The notes: a model not told the origin generated them from the sequence alone. A stretch of 64,000 nt of DNA from Crambe crambe (GCA_963924555.1 OZ004587.1:8572075-8636074), one strand, 5' to 3'; shown: positions 1 to 13,600, counted from the stretch's first letter. Translations and numbers: made by a program.

Positions 1-631
1 GGGAAGATTAAAGATAAAGGTAGGTGTGTGGTAGATGACATATAATGACATACTAAGTGAGGGAAGGAAGACTGTAGTCATGTGAATGGTCTAGTGGATC
101 CTCCTATTAAGGACTCTCAGGTCTTCATTTACAGAAATTGTCTAAATTAATTTTGCTCAAAATAGCTCTATTGTTCAAGGGGGCAAGATTGTACCTGGAC
201 CCCCTCAAACTCATTTTTAGAGTAGCAATTTCTGGTTTAAGGTAATTTGAGATTTCTGTATAATGACTCGTGCTTTCAAAGTGCTTTGGTGCTTTTGCTA
301 GTCATGGCATAAGCAGGAAACTTGATTGGTCCAACAATACAGTTTAAACTACATTAAGCATGCATGGCCAGTGGAAGTGGATTGGTGTGACTATCAGTCA
401 GCAGGGGGAGGGGCTAGCATATGGAGGGCATTAATTAATGATATAAAATCTGATATGTTAGAGCTATTCCCACTATAAATATTGTGGAAGTGAATGCATA
501 CACTTGATGTTGTCGTTAGAGCATCAACTCTAGTTGACTGAAGTAATGCACACTGCATGAGCTCATATGTTATTGAAGGGACTTATTTTGTTGCTTGGCT
601 CGTGTTTTATTCTTTATGTTCCCTCCCACAG
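1..631. other. Upstream intron or 5' flank of the death-domain GTPase
   Basis: No convincing exon was found here on either strand. The stretch ends in a pyrimidine-rich splice acceptor (AG at 630-631) that opens the first recognisable exon of the neighbouring GTPase. That exon begins in mid-codon (its first two bases complete a codon), so at least one upstream exon must exist, probably left of the window. Confidence 0.5.
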
Positions 632-3600
632 AACCCTCCCTCACCCTCACTAATCTCACTCAGCTACTACAGGATATGAGGGATTTGGATTGTGCGAGTC
701 ACATTCTCAACATCCCCTTCCCAGTGTATATGCAATCTAAGAAGTTCAGTGAGTCAGAGTTTGTGAAGGCTTTGGGGGAGTGGTACCTGAAAAATTACCC
801 ATGTCCATCATGGAGACATGTGGCTCGTGGTCTATATAAGGAGGGGGAGCATGGAGTGCTGGAAGTGTTGAAGAGTCGCTACCTTAAAGGTGAGTCTTGT
901 GGTCTGTGATGGTTTCTGGAACTGTAGCATCATTACATGTGAGCCTCATCTCCTCTCTCTCACTATCCTGACCTGCAGTGGTTCCAACAGTGATAATCAC
1001 AGAGAGACTAGTTGGGAGTGTACATTGATTGTATGGGGAGGGGCATTAGGTTAAATGGGGAAATAGATTGAATGTCTGTATGAGTATTTACTTAGATGAG
1101 TATTAGCACCACCCCCAAACATGGACCATCCCACCCCCATTGTTTGTTTTTTTTTGTTATCTGGGATTCCTAGTGCATATCCTCCCATCTCATAGAGTTG
1201 GTCATCCAGGACTTCTGATATGTGTTTATTAGGATGATTTTTCAAGTCCACTCTAAAGTCGATTTGATATACCTCAAGAGTAAGGGATGTGGGGACACTC
1301 CTTGATCCAATCAATCTGCTACCCCCCCCTCGAATACATATCTCCTGCATACCATACAGCACGCCCCCACTTCTTAATTAAATCCCCCCTTAATATTCAT
1401 ACCTCTGTAGGTGAAATACCTGCTACAATCATGTAGTAATACTTTTGATTGTAGGTTCGTCTGAGTCACGTAGATTGTACAACGAGGCAATGAGGGAAGG
1501 ATCCATCAGAGCTCAGATCAATAAAATCCTCCTCTATGGAGCTCCCGGGACAGGCAAGTCCAGCTCCATGGACCTGTTTGTCGGTAACCCTCCGAGAGGG
1601 GTTAGAACGAGCACACCTCTGGCAGCTCGTCCAATCACTATGTTCCATCTTGGTGTCACCAGCAAGGAGTGGAAGAAACTTCCTCCAGAGGAAAGAAGAC
1701 GAATATTATCCAGAGCCATAGCTGCTCACTCTCCTCCTGATGCCACCCAGTCCCCCGAGGGTTCTTATTCTCCCGAAAGTTCTGATTCTGGTGAGGATTC
1801 TGACTCTGGTGGTGAAATGTCTACTGGAATGGAAGGTGGTAGCGATCCTAAATGTAGAGAAGCTCACACCACAGAAGACAGATCTTCAACACACGATCGA
1901 AATCTTCGAGTGCACCCAGTGTCTCTCTCTAGTCCAACAGCCGCTAGAAAACCAAAGCCAAAGAGAAAGAGCTCACTGCCATCCATTACCACACATGACC
2001 AACTAGTAGAGCTGATGGACGAGTGTTTCAAGTCAGACAAACCCCTATCTACCTTTCGTAAGCTCTACCTGATTGACTCTGGAGGGCAACCACAGTTCCA
2101 TGAGGTGCTACCCATATTTCTTCGTCGAATGTCGTTGTATATTTTTGTCTTCAAGTTATCAGAAGAGCTCGCCACCAAACCCATGGTGGAGTATTTCAAT
2201 GGTAGTGGGAAGTGTGTGGGGACCCCTTACCGATCATCCCAGTCTAATGAGCAGCTGTTGAAGCATTGTCTCCGCACCATGCATACTCACAGATCTGACA
2301 GAGGTGAGTGTTCCAGAATCATGATCGTGGGGACCCACAGGGACGAAGAACATAAGTGCACGAGTGAATCGCGACAGGAGAAGAATAAGAAGTTAGCAGA
2401 TATACTTCTTCCAGTGTTCAAAGATGAAGTCATCTACTACAAGCAGAGTGAGTTGATCTTTCCAATCAATGCCAAAGATCCTGCAGAATTTGACAAATCC
2501 ATTTCAAAGAATGTCCAAGGTTTAGTCCTAGACGAGTGTAAGCCTGTCTCTATAGATGTGCCTCTCCGGTATTTCTCTTTGGAAATACTCCTAGAAGAAG
2601 TGAGCCTTTCTCTAGATAGAGGTGTACTGAGTAAAGAAGAGTGCCTTAGAGCAGCAAAAGATCTCTACTTTGATGAGCACTCTCTCGATGCGGCTCTCCA
2701 GTTTCTAGATGAGATTTCAGCAGTCTTCTATTTCCCTGAGATTCTGGAGGGTGTTGTATTCACCAACCCTCAGGTCCTCTTGGACAAGGTGACCGAGTTG
2801 GTGGTGAAGATTTTCTGCTTGACGGAAAATATAGGTGGTGAGCCTATAGGATTAACTGGAAGCTTGCAGAAGTTCAAAGAGCATGGCATCGTTAGCTTAG
2901 ATCTTCTCCAAAGGGAAGAATTTAACAAGCATTACGTTCCTGAAATCTTTGCTCCAGTAGATCTGGTGAAGCTGTTCAAAGAGTTGCTTATTATAGCCGA
3001 CTTTAGTGATTCAGAGTACATCATGCCTGCCCTTCTTCCTGTCCTGGAAAAGGAGAAGGTTAGTAAGTATCGCGTGTCCAATGATTCCACTTTAGCTCCC
3101 CTTGCTCTGTCCTTCCCTCTCGGGGGGCCTCGTCTCGGCACCTATTGCAGTCTTACCTGCTTTTTGGTCTCCCATGACAACCAGTTTCCTTGTCCTTGGA
3201 AGATCATGCTAATCCCTAGTTCCAACACTCCAGCTTGCCTCAGTCGTAACTGCACCAGGTTTTCTGTTCCTCGCTACCCTGGCTTCATCACACTCATAGA
3301 TACATTCACACATTTTGAAGTACACGTGGACACCGCTGAGAAAGTGCACAGCAAGATGTCTTCCTTTGTCTCCCGAGCCATATCTGCAGGTCTGAGGAAA
3401 GCAACACAGGTCCTTGGCTACAACAACTCCATCCCATCGAAGGCACTGCTCTGTCCATGTGATCGTGATGGGAGTGACCCTCATGTCGCCACGTTTGGAG
3501 ATGGAATCTGGACCTGCAGTCGAAATCCAATTGAATTTGGAGACCTCACTTCAAGACAGCTGCCATGGTGTGAACAAGAAGATCCTCTTCCTACAAATGG

Positions 3601-3928
3601 TATGTCTCTTTATGCATACAATGTACATTACTATTTCATGTCGATTATTCTCTTGCATGCAGCACCACTGGACTTGAGGACAGTGCAATGTGCATTGTGG
3701 GATGCTAAATGCAAGTGGTATAACCTTGGTCTGGAGCTTGGCTTGGACAAACCAACTCTCGATGCAATTAAAGTTGACTGTCAAGAAGTGCAGGACCGTT
3801 TTCGAGAAGTTCTTTCTAAATGGCTCAATTTAGTGACCCCATCATGGAAGGCACTGGTGAAGGCCCTGAGGGCACCCACTGTGGACTTTCCTCATATAGC
3901 CTCCAAGATTGAAAGCAAGTATATTTGA
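632..3928 (+). CDS. Death-Roc-COR-Death multidomain GTPase (5' partial)
   Basis: Three exons are visible: 632-889, 1455-3599 and 3663-3928. The phases match at both junctions, and the third exon ends in a TGA stop. The first exon encodes a death-fold domain. The second starts with a P-loop (GAPGTGKSS), then a Ser/Glu/Asp-rich insertion, a G3 motif DSGGQPQF and a G4-like motif VGTHRDE, which is the usual Roc-domain form of NKxD. A COR-like region follows (SLEILLEEVSLSL, DAALQFLDE, GVVFTNPQVLLDKV). The last exon is a second death domain (LGLELGL...LDAIKVDC). ROCO proteins are regulatory GTPases; with death domains they probably act as signalling or cell-death adaptors through homotypic death-fold contacts. 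The intron at 3600-3662 is 63 bp and stop-free in frame, so retention would add 21 residues. The 5' end lies outside the window. The family call is firm; no one-to-one ortholog is claimed. Confidence 0.8.
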
Positions 3929-4191
3929 TCAAAACACTAGACCTTTCCCCCCCTAAACCCTGTTTCTATATTAGCAACTATTCAATTTTTTTTAAATATT
4001 AAATTTTTTCCTCATAAAGTTTATATCATTAATGGCTTTATTTGAAAAAAAATTTTTTTAAAAATAAATGGGTCAATAATTTTTGAGGGTTCAAGCACTT
4101 TTCCTTCGTTAACATTTTAATTTTTAAATCCTGTGAATATTCTGCAGTGGCAATGCATAAAATAGTCATTTTTTATTGCTGAATTGAAGCT
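3929..4191. other. Convergent intergenic region
   Basis: AT-rich spacer between the stop codons of the convergent death-domain GTPase and the Atos homolog. It must hold both polyadenylation regions. Beyond A/T runs I see no gene or repeat in it. Confidence 0.6.
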
Positions 4192-7107
4192 CTAAAGTTG
4201 ATTGTGTGAGTGTCTAACTAGTTCTCCTGCTACTAACACTGGTGTGGTACTGATGGCACTGGAGGTGATGGTGGAGGGACTGTATTTGGGTTGATTGGGA
4301 CCCTCTGTTCTGGTGTACAGGGAGACTTTGCTGTGGTCAGGGTCAGTAGTGTCTGGTGCACGACGGGCAAATATCATACGAATGTCACGATGCAAGTAAA
4401 TACGTTTAGACTTGGAACAAAGAAACCTGCAGCAGCAAGAACATAATCATCTGAATTTACCACTTTGCTGTAAGAATGTCTACTTGCCTGAGATGAATGA
4501 GGTAGTGGAGGGCTGGGAAGTAAGTGGTGGGTGTGGCAGCCAAGTGGTGTGGGCGTGAGAGGGTTTTCTGACGTAGGAATGTCTGTGTGAGAGGGGGCAT
4601 ATCTGAGAAGTCGTAGGTGACTATGTAGATCTTGACCACCATGTGGTTGGGATTAAACAGTGTCTGTAAGAAACAGTCCATAATCTTGATCAAATAGCTA
4701 AGAACACTCTCTCAACTTACCACTTGAACTGTTCCTTTGCGAGGGACCTGATAACCTCTTTTCCCAACTCCTGATAAATCAACTTGCCCCTATTATTATG
4801 AGAACACAAAAATGTAAAATGCAGTAACACACTTACAATGGGGACCCCTGACACTTAACCCTCAGGTTAAGAGGCATCCTTACCAGATAGGGTGAGGTTC
4901 CTCCATGATTATCATCCAGACTATAGAATGCAGCGTTGACAGGCAAGACAAGATGAGGGGGACAAAAGGACCCACTAGCCGCCACCTCCACAGTGAAACC
5001 CTCAACCTGTCCACATGGCTCAAGACGTCCATTCAACACCGACTCCTGCATCATATGCATGTAAAGGTACATCACATTACACCCACCTCCATTCCATTGA
5101 AATCTAGTATACTAAGGTGTGCATTATTTATGAATAACAATCTGATAGTACTTGAAACTTGCCTCAAAAGTTCCAAGCAGACATAGACTAGGGACAAACA
5201 CAGGAGCTGAGTTACAGCGCTGTGGGGGGACTCTCGTCCGTGGTCTCTGCAATGAATAATCACAGTACAGAATTGATCTCCCTGACTTACCCACTGAGTG
5301 AGAGTGACTTACCTTGCAAGTAATGGCACAGGATCTGCGTTTCACTCCTCCCTTCACTCCACCTGCACGCATGTAGGAAGAAGGGACAGGACTGCTAGCA
5401 GTCGGGGGAATCACACCAGTTTGTCTACCAGATGAGTTTACAGGTGGTGGAACAAGACCTGCTTGTCCACTAGACCAGTTCACAACACCTGTTCCTGAGT
5501 TGGCAGCTGCTTTAAAGGGTGAGGTGACTTCAGAGTCTAAATGAAACGCTTCCAACTCCTTCTCTAATGAACTGACAGTCTTGTCACCAATGTCTTCCGA
5601 TATATGCATGTGGTCAAAGGTCAGCTTGTCCGCAAGGCCCACCAGCAACTTGGGACTGAGAGGGGAGGGGAGGGGTGGAGAGAACGGGAACCCTTCCCTC
5701 ATCGAGTCCCTCGCCAAGCAAGCCATTTGTGCTGAACTCAGCATTAAATCAGGCAGGGACTTCCTCTCAGTACTTTGACCTTTTGAACTTTGACCCCAGA
5801 ATGGTTCTCTGGTGTGAACTAAGTTCTCGGTGGAGACTTGGGGGAGGAGCTGCTGGGGGATGCAGGAGAGGCGTGGCAGGGAGGTAGTGGACACTAGGAG
5901 GACAGAATGGGAGGAGAGGGGAAGAGGAGGGAAGGAGTGATAGTGGGGAACATAAGGAGAAAATCCCCCGGAGTCATCCTTTAGGGCACACACCCTATAC
6001 ACCAGCTGAAATGGGAGAGGAGTCAAGGAGGAATGACAGGTGGTCCCTCCTACTTCCTGCCACGAGCGTATCTGAGAGAAGTGGAGGTGAGAGTGGATTG
6101 CTTGGAGTAGCAATTGTGGAGAAGAGGGGGCAGAGGAGAGAGGAGCTCTACAAGGAACAAGAACTGAATTCAACTGTGACCCCTTAGCAATGATGCTTTA
6201 GAATAAAAAGACCCTCTCTAACACTGGAGTTCTCCCGGCACTCTTAAATGAAATCCCATTCCCTATTAATGCCCACCCACCTCTTGGCAACCAGTTGTAT
6301 ACCCCATCGTTCCAGCAACAAAGTTGGTGGGTCTTCATGCACTTCCTTCATCTGACCTCTGACCTCAATGCACACAGGAAGACCTTGACTCCACAAAGAG
6401 TGGATAAGAGATGGCAGAGGCTGCAAATTAATACAGTTCAAAGTACAAATGGAATCATGAATTGATTTGTAGTGTATCACAGATGGATTTGTAGTGTATC
6501 ACAGATGTGTTATCCTCTTCATGGAAGGTTTCAGGAGATTACACATGGTTGTTATGCATACTAGCATCACAGTCTTCCAACCACAAAATCAAACATTACT
6601 GTTACTGCATTATAGCACTTCCAATTAAGACTAACCTCAGGTTCTTCTCTGAGGGAGGGTTGATGAGGACTGACCCCTTTCACTTCAACTCCTTTGTCTC
6701 TAGAGTGGGTTGCATCTGAGTCATCATAAGACATCCTAGCGGTGAGAATGGCTTGGCCTATATCCATGACCAGTGTCGCGACATCACTACTGGATCTCAC
6801 TGAGGAGACAGTAGTGGTAGTCTTTAAACTCTGCTTAGTCACCCCTGAACCATTTGATTTTTGCTGGCTCAAAGAACTCGAGGAACCGCTGTTCCTGTCA
6901 GCATCTTCCTCTATTTAGAAGGAAAGTAAATTCTTAAACCCTAGCCCTAGCCCTAGCCCATATCAAGTTAACTATCTGGTTGACCCAGCCATTCGATATT
7001 CATTACCACAGATGACAAAATACTCTGCTAGCTTATAGCCCCAAGCCATTCATAACTAACTCACCCAGTGGAGGCAAATTTCGGGACAGTCTCTTTAGGA
7101 TCGGCAT
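4192..7107 (-). CDS. ATOS: Atos/FAM214 homolog
   Basis: Nine exons on the minus strand were modelled: 7065-7107, 6636-6910, 6277-6420, 5313-6182, 5163-5246, 4884-5045, 4721-4789, 4488-4663 and 4192-4426. They total 2058 nt, 685 aa. The N-terminal block (LIHSLW...PPTLLLERW) and the C-terminal blocks (TRVPPQRCNSAPV, FEESVLNGRLEP, SGSFCPPHL, AFYSLDDNH, LFNPNHMVVK, TFLRQ, IYLHRDIR) are hallmarks of the FAM214A/B (ATOSA/ATOSB) family. Drosophila Atossa is a nuclear transcriptional regulator, so a nuclear role is likely. The central exon is low-complexity and Ser/Pro-rich. Two introns (5046-5162 and 4427-4487) require GCAAGT donors, because only those keep the conserved reading frame. The donor of the third exon is less certain: 6277 keeps frame, while the nearby GT at 6279-6280 does not. 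The start is the first ATG, 43 bases before the first donor. Confidence 0.87.
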
Positions 7108-7657
7108 GGCTACCTCATCACTCATTCGATCCTGATCTAAGCTTCTCACTTCCGAATTCTCTCTCACTCTTCTTCAGACACTACAATAATTTCGCTGACA
7201 TGACGAAATCTAGAGTTGTTCTAATTAGCTCATCACTAAGCAACCATTACGTCACACTGAATAATTTCGCGCGCAAAAATTATAATGGTGAATAATAATA
7301 ATTGTGTGCATACAAAAAAGGGGGAAATACAAGTTACCAGTAACTTTATTCTTTGCATGATTCTTACAAAAATTAAAATTAATATTCTGTAAAAGTGCAC
7401 AACTTATTTCAACCAAAAGAGAAAGAGAAGCATCGTCTATAAAGTCATTTTAGAAAACTAAAAGCCAATACTAATTCACTACATACAAATATACATACAT
7501 TATACATACAAACATACATACAAAACATGCATCAGAATAAAATAACAGAACACCTGAATCAAAAAAAATATTTTTTTTTTTAGAAAAAGCAGACTCTATA
7601 ATAATCACTTCACAACATAGAGTGAACCAATGCTTCATACCAGCCAAAAAGAGTCCT
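7108..7657. other. Atos promoter side and E-protein 3' UTR
   Basis: This spacer holds the upstream region of the Atos gene (read leftwards) and the 3' untranslated region of the E-protein gene, which also reads leftwards and ends at 7658. It is AT-rich, with short CATA-type repeats at about 7485-7525 and an A/T run near 7560-7585. I see no coding sequence. Confidence 0.5.
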
Positions 7658-10600
7658 TTATTCCTGATTTAAATCAGTTCTAGGAAGAACATTGCTACTG
7701 CTGGTCGATCCCAAAGCAGGTGAAAGAATTCTTCCACTTCCTTTAGCCTTCCTGAGTGTTGGACTAACACTGCCATTGGTTTTTCTCTTCATATGGGCCT
7801 CATTCTTCACCCGTGGAATCTTCTCTGTCGGAGTCAATGGGGGAGGTGAAGGGTTGTATGGAACAGGGTATTGGAATGAGCTTGCTGGAGAGGTGGTGGA
7901 CTGGAATGGAGATGAAGCTCCGGCAGTCGAAGCTGCTGACGAGTAGTAGCTGGTTGGTGAGATGGATCTGGAGGCATTAGAAGAAAGAGGGAGGGAGAGA
8001 GGGAGAGAATCGCCTCCTGAAATCCCCTCAAAGTCAAAGCCTGAGGGTCCGGGGTTGCCTGTTGGTGTGAGGGGGACAGGGGTGGAGCAGGAACCAGTAC
8101 GAAGAGCTGCTTTCTCTTCCTCTCTCTTTTTCAAGCAAGCTGCCTTAGGATTCAAATGACGATCTTTTACCTGCATAGAAAACAGTGATAGAATAATCTG
8201 TCTGCCTCTATGCTTTGGCTGTTGGTACTGTACCTGGGACTCTAGACTGGATATGACAGCCACAGCCTGATGCAGAATCATCAGCTTGGTTTGTGCCTTC
8301 TCACATTGAAGATAGTCATGGCAAATCTCACCCAACTCCTTAAACGCCTCATTAATATCACGTACACGAATCCTAATACATGTTTCTTTCATTAACAATC
8401 CTTTACCATATCACCCAAATAAAGTTTTTTTGTTGTGCCCACCCTTTACCTTTCGCGTTGGTTATTGGCATTCCTCCTCTCCTTCTCTTTGCTGTGTCTC
8501 TCCTCGTCTGTGCGATACTTGGTCCTCTTGGCCCCTCCTTTGGTCTTCCTCTGGTTGATGGGACTCACTTGATGAGAGTTGGAGGTGGGAGGGACAGAGG
8601 AGATACTCTCATTGCCTCCCCCTGCCTGGATGAGAGGGGGCGGGGGCTTCCGATCACCAGATGAAGAATGAGACACTAGAGAATTGAAATGAATGGAACC
8701 TTCCATATCCCCATTATATAAATTGGTCACAATGAGGTTATTAAACCTCCACAACCCCATTATATTAATAATGAGGTTGTCCCTACTAATTAAGCCTCAT
8801 TGGCTAACCTTCTGTATTATCATTGGCAGTGACATCATCATTACATGTGGCTGAGATGGCTGTGACAAGGGGGAGGCGTTCAGAGATGTCCTCTCCAGGG
8901 GGCACGTGCATCACTTCCCCTCCACTACCCAACTCCTCCACGTGGTTAGCCATGACTGAGATGGCATCATCCAGACACTGTGAGGAAATGGATCAGATAA
9001 CACTCTACATACATTATGCAAAGGATGAGCAGAAGTTTACTGAGGATGAGCAGAAGTTTTACCGAGGATGAGCAGAAGTTTACTGAGTTATACTAAGGAT
9101 GAGCAGAAATTATACTAAGGATGAGCAGAGGTTTACTGAGTTATACTGAGGATAAGCAGAAGTTTACTGAGTTATACTGACCATGTGTTCATTGTTAGCA
9201 GAGACAGAAGGTTGCCATTGGTGGTGAACATCAGATATATGGGCAGACTCTGGTGAATAAATCTATTCACAAAAATTGATCACACAGTAAATGCTGCATG
9301 ACTTTGTATAATAGCACTCACCAAGCAGACTTCAGACTGAGAGTTGGCCGAGCTTTTTCTGGAGAGATTAGTGCAGGCCTGCTCAGGGGGGAGTGGTCTC
9401 GAGTCGACGAGAGTGGGCGTCCCTGGAGGGGCGTGTCCTGGGTAGGATGGAGGAGGTTCCATTGGAGTGGTGGCATGTGGAGAAACAAGGATTGGAGCGC
9501 CGTGGAACAACTGTACATAATGCAAGATAGTAATGTCTTCCAAATAATGCACACCATAGGACATACCAAGTCACCAGTGGCTGGGTTTTGGTGGAGGACC
9601 AGTTGAGGGGCTGCAGGGGGAGGGGGTGGAGGAGGATGGAAGGCCGTGGGTGTGGACGGAGTAGGGGGGTGGTAACTTGGTGGTTGCGCAAAGTGTGCTG
9701 GGTGATTGGGAGGGGGGAAGTGAGGAGTGGTGGGCGTGTTTGGTGGGTGTGGTGGCGGGATAGGCGGTCGGACAAGCGCTTCCTCGGAGGGACCAATCAC
9801 AAAGTGCTGTTCGGGAAAAGACGGGGAGCGGATGCAATTGGGACTTGCATATTCAGGGGACATGCCCACCCACGGGTGTTGGAACGTGAACCCTACCCCT
9901 TCCATATTATTCACTCTCCCTGTCTTCATTTCTCTATGTCCTGCAAAAAAAACAAACAAAAAAAAACCAGAACAATAATAATAGTCATTTGAACATGCAG
10001 TATTTCATAACACTTCCAAAAATACTGGTAGTACTGAAGCAAATTATGGTAGCATGAATATCATTTTCATAACACTGCCAATAATAGGATACGGTAGTAC
10101 TGAAGCAAATAGCATGAATACAGAATTTCATAACACTGCCAATAATAGAGTACTGTTATGTGACAACATTGTGACAAGACATTTTAGCTTTCAAGAAAGC
10201 AGTGTGCATTGAAGTGGCTAGCAGAGCATGGGAAGTGAGTGAGAAGGAAACTGACCATTATGAAATAATTTCCGACCACTTTATTGTTTTCCCATAGTAC
10301 TGAGAACCCATAGCAACCACTGGCCAGACCCTCACAATACTATGACCAAGTCTACTACTCTAAGACTTCTCTCCAGTCAGAAAGCTTAGGCTCTCTCCCA
10401 AGACTGTCATACCACTCACTTGCCCAATTAAACACTGACTTCTTTTTAATAACGAACATAAAAGGCAGTCTCGTGCATGCACAAGCTGCTTTAGTGCTCT
10501 ATTCTGAGGAATATACTAAGTTTGTAAGCTCACACATGAATATTTGGTGTATGCAGATCCTTAAAAATATCTATTCTGAGGAACAGCACACCCCAAAAAA

Positions 10601-13600
10601 TTGAATATTCTAATTATGATCAGTAATTAGAGGTCTTATGGAACAAAAATGCAAAACAAAGTTAGTGGTAACATTTTAAAGGAGTCTCGAAATATCATTT
10701 TTGTTTCCGAGTTATACTTCATTGAATTTTTACATCTCATGTGTCTGGGTGTATTAACAGTACTGACATTTTGGACAAATTCTAACACATTCCTGTCAAA
10801 TTAGACCTCTCAATTGAACTGACTACAGTATCTCTGCAAGCGCTGGACCATATGAAATTCCATCTTGATGCATAATCGCACATCACTGGAAAATAAACAC
10901 AAAACTAGAAAGTTACAAGAAATGTACACTGAAAATGTACACTGTCCAGCAGCAGTGGATTCAACTGCTACTGTTTATTTTTCAACTGCAAAATGAAAGG
11001 TGACAATTTGGTAAAGACGTGACGTGTGATCTGTACGTAGCATTGGAGAGTGGATGGTATGCTTTATCATTAGTGCTCATTCTCCACTAACATACTAGTT
11101 ATTTCTGTCATGGGAATAGAATGTTGAGTATGCAATGGACTACAAGTGACCACACACTTGCTTCATGCACTGACTTGTACAACACAAAACACACCAAAGC
11201 ACTACAACTATCTCAAACATTTTTGAGCATGAGGTGGTGTCCTTGATATTGAGGGTTGGAAAAGAAATTCTCTCTGATGTGCTTACGTTTTGTGGGTGAT
11301 CCACAGGTTGCATGAGAAGGGTCTTCGTTCCCATCCGAGTCATATGTGGAAGCAGAATGAGGTCGCTTGTCCAACGACAAGGTGGGACGATTCCCATCCT
11401 GGGGCAGCTGCAGAGAGAGAGAGAGAAAAGAGGTCAATTTAACCAACATCGAAGGGGAGGGGAGGGGAGAAGAGGGTGGAGCGTTCTGCACAGAGTATCT
11501 TCTCAAATACAGTATGATTATGGTTTAAGCAAGAAGGAATGGTTGAGGTTGCATACCTTGATGAAGTGTGGCCTGCCTGGACCCTTGTGTGAGGTGGCTA
11601 CTGTGTGGAGGGTGCCTGTTGTGCAGGTAGTGAGTGGTGAAGGGTGTGGATAACCACTGTGGGAGGGGGTGGAGCCTGAGTGAAAAAAATATGTACAGGA
11701 TCAAATTATCATTGCAATATTGATGTGGCATACATGCAAAATACATGAAATAAGACACATGCATGTACATGAAGTACATACAGAACACATGTACAAGACA
11801 CATGCATGTACATAAAGTACATACAGAACACATGCATGTACATGTCATGCATGCTACTACAATGTTTATCCAACATTTTCTAGTTTACATAACTGGGACC
11901 ACTGAATAATAATAGTCACTAGTGAAGAGAGCGCCAGCCATAACAGAAAAATATGCAAGATTAGTTGCAGAACGTGTCAGTCCATATGTAGCACGATTGC
12001 AAACAGTTAGAACTGTGCTAGCAAAATTTGCCAAAACATGACAGACTTGGCAACTGCTTCAGATCTAATTCCCGATTCTCAAGTCACAACTGGTAGCTCA
12101 CACAAGAACAGACATTTTACCTGCAAACGTACAACAGAGATCCAACATGGCGAAACTGGTAACAGCCACTAGAGGAAAGTTGACTTTATACAGCGAACAG
12201 TTATAGAAATCGCTTCAATTAGAACGAAACAGCAATCCTAACTGACCTTCAGGCACACTAAACTAACAAGTCAACTCTCACTTTTAGTGTGAAACTTATC
12301 GATCACTACTTCCGAAAGACTGCCCAGCTGAGCACTACTAATGACAAGTGAAGACTGAGCCTCTCATTTTATAGCCAGGGAGGGAGGGAGGGCACACATG
12401 TATCCGAGCTGTTATGATATCGGGTATCAAAATTCAAAATGAATTGACAGTTTCAGATGACTCAAGGTCAATTGGACCGACCACAAGTACCAAACTAACC
12501 AATTACGCATCTACAACCAGCAAAATACATACATACATACATACATACATACATACATACATACATACATACATACATACATACATACACACATACATAC
12601 ATATTTGTGGTGGGGATAGTGAAAGTGCTTTGAATAGTGCCATAACAACTGTTAGTGCAATCCCTCCCTTCCCTTCCCCCCAGACCCACGGGCATATCCA
12701 TGCAGGAAACAGCATGGAACCACCGCTATTTGCATGCTGGACACAGATAATACCCTCTCCATGATTTCAATATCCTCTCGGCACCACAGAAAGACACTTT
12801 CTAGTCTTAGGGGAAGATGGAACTCTATCCGTGCCACAGGAAATTCCACTAAACTATGAGAACTGTATCATCTCTCACAACCACTTCATGAAAAATAGCC
12901 AACCATTTTTCAATGTGAGTGTACTAAAATTAATATCTACATACAAAATTAATACAGTGGAACCACCTTGAATAACAGACAAGTTGGGGCCACTGAAATG
13001 GACCTTTATGGTTTATTCAGAAGTCATTTAATACAAGTACTGGACAGCAACAAGTGTCCTTTACAGAGAGGTGTTCTTTATTTGGAGTGTCCATTATTTC
13101 CACTCTATTGCTATTAATGATCATATCTCTTCGTTGTATCTGCATCTGTTGCATCATCAAACTCAGTCGAAGCCGCCATACAGCATATCATAAAGTGAGC
13201 ATGATGACATTAAGCGTAGAGTTCGAAATCTTGCCATATTGAATGTCAAGTCGATATGATACACGCTTACATTGGACTTGATATGAGTTCACATTACAGA
13301 TAATGACTATTACTTGAGTATCTGGTAGACCAGCAGAACTCAATGATTGAGGGTTTGTAGTGACGTGTAAGGTTAATGTTTATGAAAGCCACTGGAGCAC
13401 AGAGATAATCCACTTGCTCATAGTCGCACACACACACACAGACACAGACAAATATATACATTGTGGCTGGCGAGTAGCAAAGGTCACTCCTAAGGTCATA
13501 CAAACAGTTAATATTATCAATGCAAATGGAGAGATTTGAGAAGGACAACAGATGATATGCTATATATTGGATGTTGATTGCTCCAAGTGAATACACTCCC

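Noticed and set aside
6936-6960. CCCTAGCCCTAGCCCTAG run resembling telomeric repeat
   Set aside because: Only three to four units, not the animal TTAGGG sequence, and inside an Atos intron. Chance or minor microsatellite.
12414-12764. Open frames with Thr/His/Tyr or Met/Tyr/Val/Cys repeats
   Set aside because: They are translations of the ACAT microsatellite in several frames and on both strands.
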